This document shows, piece after piece, positions 46,325 through 56,946 of a stretch of DNA of 64,000 nt. Within the stretch, counting starts at the first letter, position 1, and each line of letters starts with the position of its first letter. The DNA lies in NCBI RefSeq assembly GCF_009834365.1, contig NZ_CP041348.1, forward strand, positions 124,001 through 188,000, written 5' to 3'. Under the pieces are notes generated by a model that was given only the letters and a program-made list of their open reading frames with translations, was not told the origin of the DNA and did no database searches. Made by a program: the position numbers and the translations under genes. Origin of the DNA: Komagataeibacter xylinus (lineage in GTDB: Bacteria; Pseudomonadota; Alphaproteobacteria; Acetobacterales; Acetobacteraceae).

Positions 46325-47122
46325 CTATTTCAGGCATAGTCGGACGGGCGGTCGAGAAGAGGATCTGTCCTTTCTGTTTTTTGACGCGGCGGTGCTGGCG
46401 CGGAACCTGTAGCTGTCATTTCCTGTCTCGAGGATATGACAGTGATGGGTCAGCCGATCGAGGAGCGCCGTTGTCATCTTCGGGTCACCAAAGACGTCTC
46501 CCCATTCACTGAAGCTCAGATTGGTTGTGATGATGACACTGGTGCGCTCGTAGAGGCGGCTGAGCAGATGGAACAGCAGGGCGCCCCCTGACGCGCTGAA
46601 GGGAAGATAACCGAGTTCATCAAGGATCACCAGATCCAGGCGGAGCAGCCTGTCGGCAATCTGCCCGGCCCGGCTGGCGGTTTTTTCCTGTTCGAGCGCA
46701 TTGACCAGGTCGACCGTTGACCAGAAGCGCGCCTTCTTCCTGTGATGGGTGATTGCCTGGATGGCCAGCGCGGTCGCCAGGTGGGTTTTCCCGGTTCCCG
46801 GACCGCCGATCAGCACGACATTTTCAGCACGCTCGATGAAGTCCCCGCCATGGAGTTGGCGGACCATGGGTTCGTTGACCTGCGTATCGGCAAAGGAGAA
46901 CCCGGACAGGTCCTTATAGGCGGGGAACCGGGCGGTCTTTGTTTGGTAGGCGATGGAGCGTACTTCGCGTTCGGCCTTCAGGAGTTGTGAGAGGATGGGG
47001 ATGGCCGCCTCGAAGGCGGGTGCGCCCTGCTCGATGAGGTCAGCCGCGGCCTGGGACATGCCATACATCCGCAATCCACGGAGCATGACGACAAGTGAAG
47101 CGGCGGCAGGATCATGACGCAT
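46325..47122 (-). CDS. istB: IstB-like ATPase (IS21 helper of transposition)
   Basis: This roughly 265-residue AAA+ protein has Walker A ([16 protein letters not shown]), Walker B ([12 protein letters not shown]), sensor ([18 protein letters not shown]) and the C-terminal basic tail. It is the IstB ATPase that helps the IstA transposase choose target DNA. It starts at MRHDPAA, upstream of a less likely start 10 codons earlier. The gene is intact, but istA is broken. Confidence 0.92.
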   Translation of the reverse strand: MRHDPAAASLVVMLRGLRMYGMSQAAADLIEQGAPAFEAAIPILSQLLKAEREVRSIAYQTKTARFPAYKDLSGFSFADTQVNEPMVRQLHGGDFIERAENVVLIGGPGTGKTHLATALAIQAITHHRKKARFWSTVDLVNALEQEKTASRAGQIADRLLRLDLVILDELGYLPFSASGGALLFHLLSRLYERTSVIITTNLSFSEWGDVFGDPKMTTALLDRLTHHCHILETGNDSYRFRASTAASKNRKDRSSSRPPVRLCLK

Positions 47123-47236
47123 GGCGGCTGTCCCTTCGCAGAATGTCATATCGCCCTGTATCGGCGCACGGTTCGTGTTCGAGCACCAGGGCCTGTGGGG
47201 CATCAAGCCGGGGAACCACGGTTCTCCTGGCATCGA

Positions 47237-47998
47237 TCAGGCGATGAAGCGTATTGAGAACATGGGTCTTGGTGTCGCCACGCCGTCTTCAAGTGCCAGT
47301 TCAACCGCGCAGAGGACAGCCTGCTCATCATGCTGCAGCACAAGGGCCAGGATTTCAGCCATTTCCCGGTCGCCTCCAGGTCGCCTGAGCAGTTGATCCT
47401 GCAGGGTCCGGAAGGCGGCTGGCAATTCGGTAAACGGCGCGCCATTGCGTAGGGCGCCCGGTTTGCGCTGTATGACCGCCAGATAATGCCGCCAGTCATA
47501 CACCGTGCGGCCTGGCACGCCATGCGAACGCGTGATGATCCGGTCATGCACGCACAAAACCTGCCCTTCGGCGATAATGCGCAGCCTGTCGGGATAAACC
47601 CGCAGGCTGACCGGACGATTGGCAGAGGAGGCCGGCACGCTATAACGGTTGCCTTCGAACTGGATCAGACAGGTTGGTGAGACGCGCTTGGTCTGTTCGA
47701 CAAACCCGTCAAAGGGACGCCCCGGCACCATGAGGTGAGGACGCTCGCTGGCATGGACCTCGGCGATGCTCCGGGTCAGTTCGATATGCTGCAGCCGTTC
47801 CCAGCAGTCCAGGTAGCGAGCGGGCTTCCAGCCAGGCATTCAGCGCCCCCAGATCAGGAAAGGCAGGCAGATCCTGCCAGATATGGCGCCGGGCATCCTG
47901 CACGGTCTTCTCGATCTGCCCTTTCTCCCATCCCGCTGCCGGATTGCAGAAGGTCGCCTCGAACAGATAATGGCTGGCCAGGGCCATGAAGCGCAGAT
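47237..47998 (-). pseudogene. istA: IstA transposase fragment with a frameshift
   Basis: The upstream frame (FMALASHYLFEATFCNPAAGWEKGQIEKTVQDARRHIW in part) continues after a +1 shift near 47815 into YLDCWERLQHIELTRSIAEVHASERP and the C-terminal region (SPTCLIQFEGNRYSVPA). These are the post-DDE parts of IstA. The N-terminal helix-turn-helix and catalytic core are absent. It cannot transpose. Confidence 0.8.
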
Positions 47999-48039
47999 TG
48001 AACTGCCCCGGGTTTACCGGAGAGCGATTTGTTCAGCGC

Positions 48040-48945
48040 TCAGGCTGCGATATCAAGTCTGCTCTGATCTGCATAGAAGGCGCGTTCGGCTTCGGCGGGA
48101 GGCCTGTAGCCAATTGGTGCCAATAGGCGTCGATTATTATACCAGTCCACCCATCTGAGTGTTTCCCATTCGACCTGCACCATGGATTTCCATGGCCCCA
48201 GATGATGGATAACTTCGGCCTTGTATAAACCGTTGATCGTCTCCGCCAGTGCATTATCGTAACTGTCACCGACCGTGCCGACCGAGGCATCGATGTCAGC
48301 CAGCGCCAGGCGTTCGGTATATCGGATCGACAGATATTGTGATCCACGGTCCGAATGATGGATCAGCACCTTATTTCCTGCAGGCTTTCGTTGCCAGATG
48401 GCCTGTTCAAGGGCATCGAGCACGAACTGGGTGGTCATGGAGGTCGAGACCTTCCAGCCCACGATCCTGCGGGCGAATACATCAATGACAAACGCCACAT
48501 AGACCATGCCATTCCGGGTCTGGACATAGGTGAAGTCCGAGACCCGGAGCTGGTTGGGAACCTCGGCCCGGAACTGCCGGTTGACCCTGTCATCGGGACA
48601 GGGACGCGCCGTATCCGGACGGGTCGTGATGACCTTCCTGCCCCGGATCACCCCCTTCAGGCCCATCTGCCGCATCAGGCGCTCGACAGTGCAGCGCGCG
48701 ACCTTCCGTCCTTCGCGCTGCAGGCTGTGCAAGACTTTGCGCGCACCATAAACATTACGGTTGTCGTGCCAGATCCGACGGATATGCGCCATCAGATCCC
48801 TATCACATTGTGCTCGTATGCTGGCTCTGGCCGGATCTCTCGCTATGGCCGCCTGATGATAAAACGTGGAAGGGGCAATCGGCAGAACGCGACAGATTGG
48901 CTCGACCCCATAATCGGTACGACAGGCTTCAATAAACGCGATCAT
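48040..48945 (-). CDS. IS3-family transposase OrfB, copy B
   Basis: This 301-residue OrfB is nearly identical to copy A, with all DDE-region motifs (RVSDFTYVQT; HHSDRGSQYLSIRYTERLAL; SYDNALAETINGLYKAEVIHH). Its start overlaps the orfA end. As both genes and ends are intact, this is the probable active source. Confidence 0.92.
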   Translation of the reverse strand: MIAFIEACRTDYGVEPICRVLPIAPSTFYHQAAIARDPARASIRAQCDRDLMAHIRRIWHDNRNVYGARKVLHSLQREGRKVARCTVERLMRQMGLKGVIRGRKVITTRPDTARPCPDDRVNRQFRAEVPNQLRVSDFTYVQTRNGMVYVAFVIDVFARRIVGWKVSTSMTTQFVLDALEQAIWQRKPAGNKVLIHHSDRGSQYLSIRYTERLALADIDASVGTVGDSYDNALAETINGLYKAEVIHHLGPWKSMVQVEWETLRWVDWYNNRRLLAPIGYRPPAEAERAFYADQSRLDIAA

Positions 48946-49274
48946 TTGCGAAACGGGCGGTCGAGCTCCGCCTGCGCAAAATAAGCCGAAGCTTTCTTGA
49001 GGATCTCATTGGCCTGACGCAGTTCACGAACCTCACGCTCCAATGCCTTGATCCGTGCCGTCCCGGCTGTGGTCGGTCCCGGTTGTGCACCAACATCTCG
49101 CCGCGCCTGCTTCCACCAGTCGTGCAGGCTGTCTCCCGAACAGCCAAGCTTGCCACCAATCTCCCGACAGGCTGCCGAAATGCTCGGGTAATCCGATCGA
49201 TGTTCGTCCAGAAGGCGCACGGCGCGCTCACGGAACTCAGGCGAATAACGCGATGTTTTCTTCTTCTCTACCAT
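48942..49274 (-). CDS. IS3-family transposase OrfA, copy B
   Basis: About 110 residues: MVEKKKTSRYSPEFRER, helix-turn-helix, and the zipper ending LDRPFRK. I took the ATG of MVEKKK; an ATG three codons upstream is also possible. It is the intact version of the truncated copy A gene. The overlap with orfB suggests a frameshifted OrfAB fusion. Confidence 0.9.
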   Translation of the reverse strand: MVEKKKTSRYSPEFRERAVRLLDEHRSDYPSISAACREIGGKLGCSGDSLHDWWKQARRDVGAQPGPTTAGTARIKALEREVRELRQANEILKKASAYFAQAELDRPFRK

Positions 49275-49321
49275 AGGGTTCATCCTCCGAGAGTTTTACT
49301 CTCCGGTAAACCCGGGGCAGT

Positions 49322-49840
49322 TCACTCACAGGCGCCCCGTGAACAGGCGAGCAGTCCACCTGCCAGAATGGTCTTTCCATTGGACGGTACAAGGCGCGCT
49401 GCAATCCGGTCCCACTGTCTGAGTGTCCGGGTGGCGGTGCCTTCATGCACGAGAACAGGCTCGCCACCCCGCAGCAGGTCACGCGCCGTGAAGCTCTGGC
49501 CGGGTCTGATGTCCGAGACTTCATACAGGCTCATGACCGAAGCCCTGAGCGCACGCATATAGGCGCTGTTGCGCGGCCCTTCCTTCCAGCCCCGGCGTTT
49601 CAGATAGACGTCAACGATGTTCCGACCATCGTCCCGGTCCTGCCCGAGAAAATCCTCGAAGGCACAGCCCCACAGTGTCATGGCGACGTCGGGGCCGATC
49701 ATCTCCGCCAGATCCTCGAACGTGATGTCGCCCGCTTCCAGCGCCGGACCGATGTGATCGCCGAGCACTTCCGCGAAACAGTCCTGCCAGTCATCCTGAC
49801 CGAGATATCTGATCAGTCCCGTGAGTTCGTCTGCGGCCAT
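49322..49840 (-). CDS. Hypothetical protein, truncated by IS3 copy B
   Basis: 172 codons are open from MAADELTGLIRYLGQDDW to the IS edge, where the frame continues into the terminal repeat. The sequence is acidic, with a conserved-looking block SLYEVSDIRPGQSFTARDLLRGGEPVLVHEGTATRTL, split here into shorter parts (RDLLRGGEPV, ATRTLRQWDRIAAR). It resembles a family of large proteins of unknown function often found on plasmids; I cannot name it. The C-terminus is missing. Confidence 0.55.
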   Translation of the reverse strand: MAADELTGLIRYLGQDDWQDCFAEVLGDHIGPALEAGDITFEDLAEMIGPDVAMTLWGCAFEDFLGQDRDDGRNIVDVYLKRRGWKEGPRNSAYMRALRASVMSLYEVSDIRPGQSFTARDLLRGGEPVLVHEGTATRTLRQWDRIAARLVPSNGKTILAGGLLACSRGACE

Positions 49841-50035
49841 GAGGCTTTCCTGCTACTCCAGTTATGGACAGCAGAGGGGAGACTGTCCTGACTCGACAGG
49901 GCAGGATCATACCCTGAAACAGGCGACGGGATGCCCCTCCCCACTTTCACGCATTTGTGACCTTCGACAAAAATGCGCCGGATTACCTTTCCGTCTGTTT
50001 CCTATGTGTTTCCTGCGGTGGTTTTTGAACACAAA

Positions 50036-50061
50036 AAAAGCCACCCTTAAGGGTGGCTTTT
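50036..50061. terminator. Perfect terminator hairpin
   Basis: AAAA-GCCACCCTTAAGGGTGGC-TTTT is a perfect 18-base palindrome flanked by A and T runs, able to terminate in either direction. It lies 27 bases before a tRNA-end-like segment, as at 40.7 kb. Confidence 0.75.
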
Positions 50062-50087
50062 CTCTTGTCTTTTCAGACACTTATATA

Positions 50088-50179
50088 TGGTTGCGGGGAA
50101 CCGCACACTACGATCACGGCGAAATGTGGCGAATGGTCATTCGCAAGCGTCGTTGGTTGCGGGGGAAGGCAGCCAACGA
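50088..50179. other. Two tRNA 3'-end-like fragments
   Basis: TGGTTGCGGGGA (50088-50099) and TGGTTGCGGGGGAAGGC (50154-50170) repeat the motif seen at 40751. The second sits in a small hairpin (TCGTTGG / CCAACGA). The rest of 49841-50305 has no gene I can support. Confidence 0.4.
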
Positions 50180-50305
50180 TACTTGCGATTGGTGGATCGC
50201 GAGATACCCCGTCTTGCCGCGTGAGACAGAGATTATGCCAAAGTGTAAGCACAGAAGTAACCTCCGGCGAGGCCGTCCATCCCCGCTCGACGCAGGAACG
50301 GCCCT

Positions 50306-51292
<987 letters not shown>

Positions 51293-51402
51293 TTATTCTC
51301 GCTTCCGGGATGTCGCCTACAAATTCCTCCCCCACTCTAACCGCTGCCCTTTATGGCGACTATGGCGTAAGATCGGCATGAACCTGTGAGCATGACGCAT
51401 CA

Positions 51403-52296
51403 ATGTTGCGAGAGAACACGAACGACCTTCTGGCCTTCATGGCGGTCGCCCGCGAACGGAGCTTCACGCGCGCGGCCGCGAAACTGGGCGTTTCGCGATC
51501 GGCTCTGAGCCACACGATCCGTAACCTCGAAGAGCGTCTGGGCCTGCGGCTGCTGGCGCGCACAACCCGCAGCGTCGGCCTAACCGAAGCCGGTGCGCGT
51601 CTGCTGGACACCATCGCGCCACGCTTCGACGAGATCGAGGCGGAACTGGTTGCCATGAGCAGCCTCAGAACCAGACCGGCCGGCACCATCCGCATCACGG
51701 CGACCGAGCACCCTACCTACACCGTCCTCTGGCCTCGGGTGTCGGAACTGCTGCGGCAATACCCGGACATAAAGATCGAGATCGTCGTGGATTACGGCTT
51801 GCGGGATATCGTCGCCGAGCGCTTCGACGCCGGCGTGCGCGTGGGCGAGAGCATCGCCAGGGACATGATCGTCGTGCCGATCAGCCCCGCTCTGCGCTCC
51901 GCCGTCGTGTGCAGCCCGGCCTATGTCGCGCGGCACGGCGTGCCCGCGACGCCGCAGGACTTGACGACACACGCCTGCATCAACATGCGCCTGCCCACCC
52001 ACGACACGATTTTCGAGTGGGAGTTCGAGAAGCAGGGCCGGTCCCTGAACATGCGTGTCGATGGCCCGGCGGTGGTCAACACGCTCGCACTGCGCCTCAA
52101 CGCCGCACTCGACGGCGTGGGCCTTGCCTACATGCCGGAGGATTACGCCATGCCCCATATCGAGGCGGGCCGACTCGTCCGCATTCTGGAGGACTGGTGC
52201 GATCCTTACCCCGGCTATCACCTGTTTTACCCGAGCCGCCGGCAGATGACACCGGCTTTCGCCCTGCTGGTCGAGGCGCTGCGGTATCGGGCGTAA
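51403..52296 (+). CDS. LysR-family regulator divergent from the aldo/keto reductase
   Basis: This 297-residue protein has an N-terminal helix-turn-helix (FTRAAAKLGVSRSALSHTIRNLEERLGLRLLARTTRSVGLT) and a substrate-binding-like effector domain (TIRITATEHPTYTVLWPRV; VRVGESIARDMIVVPI). Divergent layout with the AKR gene suggests control of that gene. About 280 bases to the next gene hold no visible feature. Confidence 0.9.
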   Translation: MLRENTNDLLAFMAVARERSFTRAAAKLGVSRSALSHTIRNLEERLGLRLLARTTRSVGLTEAGARLLDTIAPRFDEIEAELVAMSSLRTRPAGTIRITATEHPTYTVLWPRVSELLRQYPDIKIEIVVDYGLRDIVAERFDAGVRVGESIARDMIVVPISPALRSAVVCSPAYVARHGVPATPQDLTTHACINMRLPTHDTIFEWEFEKQGRSLNMRVDGPAVVNTLALRLNAALDGVGLAYMPEDYAMPHIEAGRLVRILEDWCDPYPGYHLFYPSRRQMTPAFALLVEALRYRA

Positions 52297-52576
52297 GTCG
52301 CCAGCATCCGGCAACCACGCCCTACGTAATCCTGCAGTCCCAACTCTGATCGCTGATGTCAGGCAGACAGCATAGGTCGTGAGCGATCACGGTCGGTGCC
52401 CACGTGGCGGCCACGGACGTGGCCGGGGAACCGAAGACCTGGAAAGCATAGGGATGACACTCCCGCCGCGACAATACTGTCGCGAAGTGAAGACCGATTA
52501 TCGGGAGAACGAAAGAAAGCGAGCATCTTGATCTTCTTCTTCCAGAACATATCTTCGGCTAGAAAAAGGTATCTGT

Positions 52577-53467
52577 TCAGAGAAACTCGCCAATGCTCCT
52601 CAACAATTCTTCCGGCGCTTCTTCCTGGGGGCTGTGACCACAGTCAATAGCGTGTCCCCGCACATCCGTGGCTTTTTCGCGCCACGTTTCCACGACGTCA
52701 TAAAGTGCGCCGATGGTCCCTCGTGCGCCCCACAGCGCAAGGAGTGGCGCTTCGACCCGACGGTCGGCATCTTCCGCGTCGTGAACGAGATCGATGCCTG
52801 CCGCTGCACGATAGTCCTCACACGCGGCATGCCGCATCCGGGCATTGGCATAGCAGCGACGGTATTCCGCCATCACCCGAGGATCGACGGCGCCTGCAAT
52901 TTTGACCTGTCCCGCTATATGCGTTTCCAGAAAGAAATCCGGATCGGCACTGATCAGCCTTTCCGGCAACGGATAGGGCTGGATCAGAAAGAACCACCAG
53001 AAATAGCGCCGCGCAAACTCCATGTCGGTCCGGGCGTACATTGTCGCTGTCGGCGCAATGTCGATCAGCACCAGCTTTTCCACCGCCTGCGGCGCATCGA
53101 GCGCCAGGCGATGAGCCACGCGTCCACCGCGGTCATGCCCGACAAGCCGGAAGCGCTCAAAACCAAGCGCTTTCATGACGCCAATCTGATCCGCAGCCAT
53201 GGCGCGCTTGGAATAATTGATGTGTTCAGGGCCGCCGTCGGGCTTTGCGCTGTCACCATAGCCTCGGAGATCAGTCGCCACGACGGTAAAACGCTCCGCC
53301 AGTACCGGCGCGACCTTATGCCAGGTCAGATGCATCTGCGGATGGCCGTGAAGAAGGAGAAGCGGAGGTCCTTCCCCGCCTATGGCGGTACGGATACGAA
53401 CTCCGTTCACATCGGTATCCTGCCACGTAAAGCCGGGCAGCAATTCCGGAAATGCCCTGACGACCAT
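52577..53467 (-). CDS. Alpha/beta hydrolase of the haloacetate/fluoroacetate dehalogenase type
   Basis: This 296-residue hydrolase has oxyanion LLLLHGHPQMHLTWHK, nucleophile D112 in LVGHDRGGRVAHRLALD (not the serine of esterases) and catalytic His near 278 in DCGHSPQEEAPEEL. The D-R-x-x-R pattern (D112, R113, R116) binds carboxylate in fluoroacetate dehalogenases. The halide-pocket segment RYFWWFFLIQP carries Trp where such enzymes, from memory, usually have His. The activity may therefore be on chloro-acids or epoxides instead. Confidence 0.8.
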   Translation of the reverse strand: MVVRAFPELLPGFTWQDTDVNGVRIRTAIGGEGPPLLLLHGHPQMHLTWHKVAPVLAERFTVVATDLRGYGDSAKPDGGPEHINYSKRAMAADQIGVMKALGFERFRLVGHDRGGRVAHRLALDAPQAVEKLVLIDIAPTATMYARTDMEFARRYFWWFFLIQPYPLPERLISADPDFFLETHIAGQVKIAGAVDPRVMAEYRRCYANARMRHAACEDYRAAAGIDLVHDAEDADRRVEAPLLALWGARGTIGALYDVVETWREKATDVRGHAIDCGHSPQEEAPEELLRSIGEFL

Positions 53468-53650
53468 GACCCCACCTGATTTTTTTTCGACGACCGCACC
53501 AACAAGTGTGACACTACAGGACTATCTCTTCGTCTTCGGGTCAAAACCTGTTTATTTACTATCTTTCGCCACTCTCGATATTCCCGCTCCTGTCACGCGG
53601 TATTCCCGTCTCCAAATTTCCGGGATGGATTATTGCAGGCGCGCTTCTGC

Positions 53651-54601
53651 TCAACCGGCGCCATCCGCGGCGTCTCGCCCACCGACGCCAACAGCCGCCT
53701 GCATCACCAGCCCGGACGCGCAATACCGTCCCAGAGCCGCCACAAGATGCCCAAACACCGCATCAATCCGGCGGCTGTGACGCAGATCTTCATGCGCGAC
53801 AACCCAGGCCTCGAGTTCGGCGACAACCAAGCCCGGCAGCACGCGCACCAGATCCCGTTCGCCAATTGGCAATTGCGTGACACCGATCCCCAATCCCGCG
53901 CGTACCATGGCAAGCTGGGCCGGATGACTGTCGGTGCGGAGCGCGAAATACAGCTTCTCTCCCAGCGTCTTTTGCAATTCCCGTGTAAAATCTTGATCCA
54001 TCCGGGATCGGTCCGAGCCGATCAGCGTGTGCCGGGCCAGATCCGTCGCACCTTCCGGCACCCCATGCCGCTCCAGATAAGAGGCGGTCGCGAAAAACCC
54101 GAGCGGGATACATCCTGCCCGTTTCGCCACCAGCGCCCCATGGCGCGGACGACGCATCCGGATCGCGATATCCGCTTCCTGCCCCGGCAGATCTGCGTTC
54201 TCGTTGCTCAGGACCAGTTCGACGGCGAGGCCCGGATGGCGCTCCCGCAGCGGGGCCAACAGACGCGGCATGACCTCGATGCCGACGAATTCGGCGACGC
54301 TGATACGCACCGTACCCGCGATCTCACCCCCGGACGCGGACGCAGCGCGATAGAAAGCCTCTGACGCGAAGGCCATACGCCGGACATGGACCGCCAGTTC
54401 CCGGGCGTCATCCGTCGGAACCAGCCCATTCACCGTGCGCGAGAAGAGTGGCTGACCGATCGCGCGCTCCAGCGCCTCGATCCGGTGACGCACGGTCGGC
54501 TGGGTCAGGCCGAGGCTGCGCGCCGCCGCCGACAGGCTTCCCGTATCGAGAACCGCGAGGAAGGCCCGTTGTCCGTCCCAGTCCGGAGAAAGAATGCTCA
54601 T
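53651..54601 (-). CDS. LysR-family regulator divergent from the NAD(P)-binding protein
   Basis: This 316-residue protein has a helix-turn-helix (GSLSAAARSLGLTQPTVRHRIEALERAIGQPLFSRTVNG) and effector domain (GTVRISVAEFVGIEVMPRLLAPL; RSRMDQDFTREL). It faces the NAD(P)-binding gene across about 90 bases, its probable target. The last 20 residues are Gly/Ala-rich. Confidence 0.88.
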   Translation of the reverse strand: MSILSPDWDGQRAFLAVLDTGSLSAAARSLGLTQPTVRHRIEALERAIGQPLFSRTVNGLVPTDDARELAVHVRRMAFASEAFYRAASASGGEIAGTVRISVAEFVGIEVMPRLLAPLRERHPGLAVELVLSNENADLPGQEADIAIRMRRPRHGALVAKRAGCIPLGFFATASYLERHGVPEGATDLARHTLIGSDRSRMDQDFTRELQKTLGEKLYFALRTDSHPAQLAMVRAGLGIGVTQLPIGERDLVRVLPGLVVAELEAWVVAHEDLRHSRRIDAVFGHLVAALGRYCASGLVMQAAVGVGGRDAADGAG

Positions 54602-54693
54602 CGTTTTTCAATGAGCAGCATGCCGATCTTTGTCAATTTCCTTCGCGACCGCCTCCGTTCACTCTTCCGGTGGAAACGCAGGGAGATCGCAGC

Positions 54694-55656
54694 GTGACGA
54701 AAGCAATCCTCGTTCTGGGGGCAACCGGCGGCATTGGCGGCGCGGTCACACGGGTCATGCTGCGTCGCGGCTGGCAGGTGCGGGCAATGGTGCGTGACCC
54801 GGCCCGGGCTCAAGGGGGCTGGGGTGACGATGTGATGCCCCACTGGGTGCAGGGCGATGCCATGCTCCGGGACGATGTGGTGAGGGCCGCGACCGGGGTC
54901 GACGTAATCCTGCACGGCGTCAATCCGGCAGGCTACCGCAATTGGGAAACAACAGTGCTGCCGATGATCGACAACACGATCGCCGCCGCCAGGGCTACCA
55001 GCGGAGCGCGCATTGTGCTTCCGGGAACGATCTACAATTATGACGCCGCCACAGCGCCGGTGATCGGCGAAACGACACCGCAAAATCCGCCAGGCCGCAA
55101 AGGCAAGATCCGCAAGGCCCTCGAATGTCGCCTCACCGACGCCGCCCCGGAGGTTCCGAGCCTGATCGTGCGGGCGGGCGACTATTTCGGCCCTGACGCA
55201 CAGCAGAGCTGGTTCGCTCAGGCGTTGGCGAAGGCGCCGCTGAAGCAGATCACCTATCCCGGCCGCACTGGTATCGGTCACGCTTGGGCTTACCTGCCTG
55301 ATCTGGCCGAAGCAATTGCGCAACTGCTCGAACTACGACCCGGTGCCATGGCAACCGTCGAACGCATGCAGTTCAGCGGGTTCTGGGACGCAGACGGCAC
55401 ACACATGATCGCTGCGCTCCGCCGCATGACGGGCACGCCGGATCTCTCAGTCCGGCACTTCCCATGGTGGTTGATGCGCCTTCTTTCTCCATTCGGTGGT
55501 TTTCCGCACGAAGTGATCGAGGTTAAGCCCTACTGGCATTATCCGGTCCGGCTCGACAACAGTCGCCTCGTCCAGTTGCTGGGATCAGAACCTCATACCG
55601 ACATCAATCAGGCTGTCAGAAACGCCGCGAACTGTCCCGGAGTCTCAACGTCCTAA
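54694..55656 (+). CDS. NAD(P)-binding atypical SDR / NmrA-epimerase-like protein
   Basis: This 320-residue protein has the N-terminal Rossmann motif LVLGATGGIGGAVTRVML and later TSGARIVLPGTIYNYDA, VRAGDYFGPDAQQSW and HAWAYLPDLAEAIAQLLE, typical of the extended/atypical SDR (epimerase-like) family. GTG start after GGGAG; a longer upstream frame lies under the LysR gene. Substrate unknown. It may bind NADP as a redox sensor or act on a sugar or ketone. Confidence 0.85.
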   Translation: MTKAILVLGATGGIGGAVTRVMLRRGWQVRAMVRDPARAQGGWGDDVMPHWVQGDAMLRDDVVRAATGVDVILHGVNPAGYRNWETTVLPMIDNTIAAARATSGARIVLPGTIYNYDAATAPVIGETTPQNPPGRKGKIRKALECRLTDAAPEVPSLIVRAGDYFGPDAQQSWFAQALAKAPLKQITYPGRTGIGHAWAYLPDLAEAIAQLLELRPGAMATVERMQFSGFWDADGTHMIAALRRMTGTPDLSVRHFPWWLMRLLSPFGGFPHEVIEVKPYWHYPVRLDNSRLVQLLGSEPHTDINQAVRNAANCPGVSTS

Positions 55657-55718
55657 TATTTGGCATATGCATTTTGGCTCGCGGGAGCAGAGCTGTCTGC
55701 AACTTTAGTTAACCTGCA

Positions 55719-56933
55719 TCATGACTGCCCCCCCTGCTTGAGTCGGTGGCCAGATCGAAATCCATGCGATCGCGCTGTCCATGCGATCAGGAAACCGACG
55801 GCGACGAGCACCATCACGGCCCATGGGAACGACGCCGCGCCCCATGTATCGAACAACACACCACCCAGAAGGCCACCTCCGGCTATGGCACTGTTCCACG
55901 CCACGACATTCATCGACAGCGCGACGTCCGCGCCAGCGCCGGCCGCATCGGCCAGCGCGGTCTGGAGCAAGGTTGCGGCCCCGCCGAATGTCAGCCCCCA
56001 TATCGTGACACCAATCACGATCACAGTCGGCGACGCTGATTCAATGGCGAAAGCCACTGACACGACTGCGAATAGGGCCAGACTGAGCAGAACGGACAAG
56101 CGTAAAGCATGATCGACCGTGCGGCTGGTCAGCAAGATGCCCGCCAGCGCGGCAATCCCGAACAGCAGCAGAATGCGATCCGCCTGCCCTACTAGTCCGG
56201 CGGGTGCGATGAACGGCACAATGTAGGTGTAGAGCACGTTGTGCGCGAGCATCCACGCCATCACGACCCCCAGAACGGGCTTCACACCCGGCATGCCCAG
56301 AACATGCCGGAATGGCAGACGCTCGTGATGTGCAGCGCCCGGAAAATCAGGAACCTTTGCCAAAACCCACGCAATCAAAAGCACTGTCAGACCCGACATG
56401 ATCCAGAACGTCAGGCGCCAGCCGACAACAGCCCCCAGCCATGTGCCTGAGGGAACCCCCAGAGAAAGCGCGATTGGTGTGCCTACCATAGCAATCGCAA
56501 GAGCTTGCCCCTGCTGAGCGCGCGTTACCATCCTGCGCGCGTAGCCGGCCAGCAACGCCCAGGCGAGACCCGCCGCCGCACCCGCTCCGTAGCGGGCCAT
56601 GAGAGTCGCGCCATAATGCGTCGAAAACGCGGTGATGGAATTGAACACCACGAAGCCGATGATCGCCAGCAGGAGAACCCTCCTGCGCCGCCATCGCTGC
56701 GTGGCGAGCGTCAGCGGGATCGCCGCACTCAGAGAACCGACGGCATAGGCCGTCACCATCTGCCCAGCGAATGCCGGGGAAACATGCAGACCAGCACCGA
56801 TCTCGGGCAAAAGACCCGCCGGCAAAGTTTCTGTCATAATGCAGATGAAGCCGGTCATGGCCAGCGCGAGCAGACCGGAAACAGGCAAGCACTCGTCGGT
56901 TTTTTTCGCGGACGGTACGATGGTCGGTGTCAT
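55719..56933 (-). CDS. MFS exporter, DHA1 type, copy 2 (intact)
   Basis: This 404-residue protein has 12 predicted membrane segments; motif A-like loop WRRRRVLLLAIIG after helix 2 and a family opening GLLALAMTGFICIMTETLPAGLLPEIGAG. It is the intact paralogue of the IS-broken copy at 43-45 kb. Starts at MTPTIVP; an ATG 20 codons upstream overlaps the operator. It likely exports drugs or sugars/aldehyde-like toxins and is divergent from its TetR gene. Confidence 0.9.
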   Translation of the reverse strand: MTPTIVPSAKKTDECLPVSGLLALAMTGFICIMTETLPAGLLPEIGAGLHVSPAFAGQMVTAYAVGSLSAAIPLTLATQRWRRRRVLLLAIIGFVVFNSITAFSTHYGATLMARYGAGAAAGLAWALLAGYARRMVTRAQQGQALAIAMVGTPIALSLGVPSGTWLGAVVGWRLTFWIMSGLTVLLIAWVLAKVPDFPGAAHHERLPFRHVLGMPGVKPVLGVVMAWMLAHNVLYTYIVPFIAPAGLVGQADRILLLFGIAALAGILLTSRTVDHALRLSVLLSLALFAVVSVAFAIESASPTVIVIGVTIWGLTFGGAATLLQTALADAAGAGADVALSMNVVAWNSAIAGGGLLGGVLFDTWGAASFPWAVMVLVAVGFLIAWTARSHGFRSGHRLKQGGQS

Positions 56934-56946
56934 GAGCCACTCAATA

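Larger units (their letters stand above)
46279..47998 (-). mobile_element. IS21-family element, right part lost
   Basis: istB and the C-terminal half of istA are present. The left end has short repeated motifs (AACTGACCCGGG and AATTGACCC), as IS21 ends do. The element is cut at 47998 by the IS3 copy B, so the N-terminal part of istA and the other end are missing. The exact left boundary is estimated. Confidence 0.78.
47999..49324 (-). mobile_element. IS3-family element, copy B, complete, 1326 bp
   Basis: Perfect inverted repeats of at least 26 bases begin TGAACTGCCCCGGG at both ends. orfA and orfB overlap in the standard way. No target duplication flanks it: GAT before the left end and CTC after the right, and the flanks are unrelated genes (istA and a hypothetical gene), so it now sits at a recombination junction. 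Confidence 0.92.

Noticed and set aside
54448..54693. Extended N-terminus of the NAD(P)-binding protein
   Set aside because: The extra 82 codons lie over the divergent LysR gene; the GTG with GGGAG gives a normal Rossmann start.
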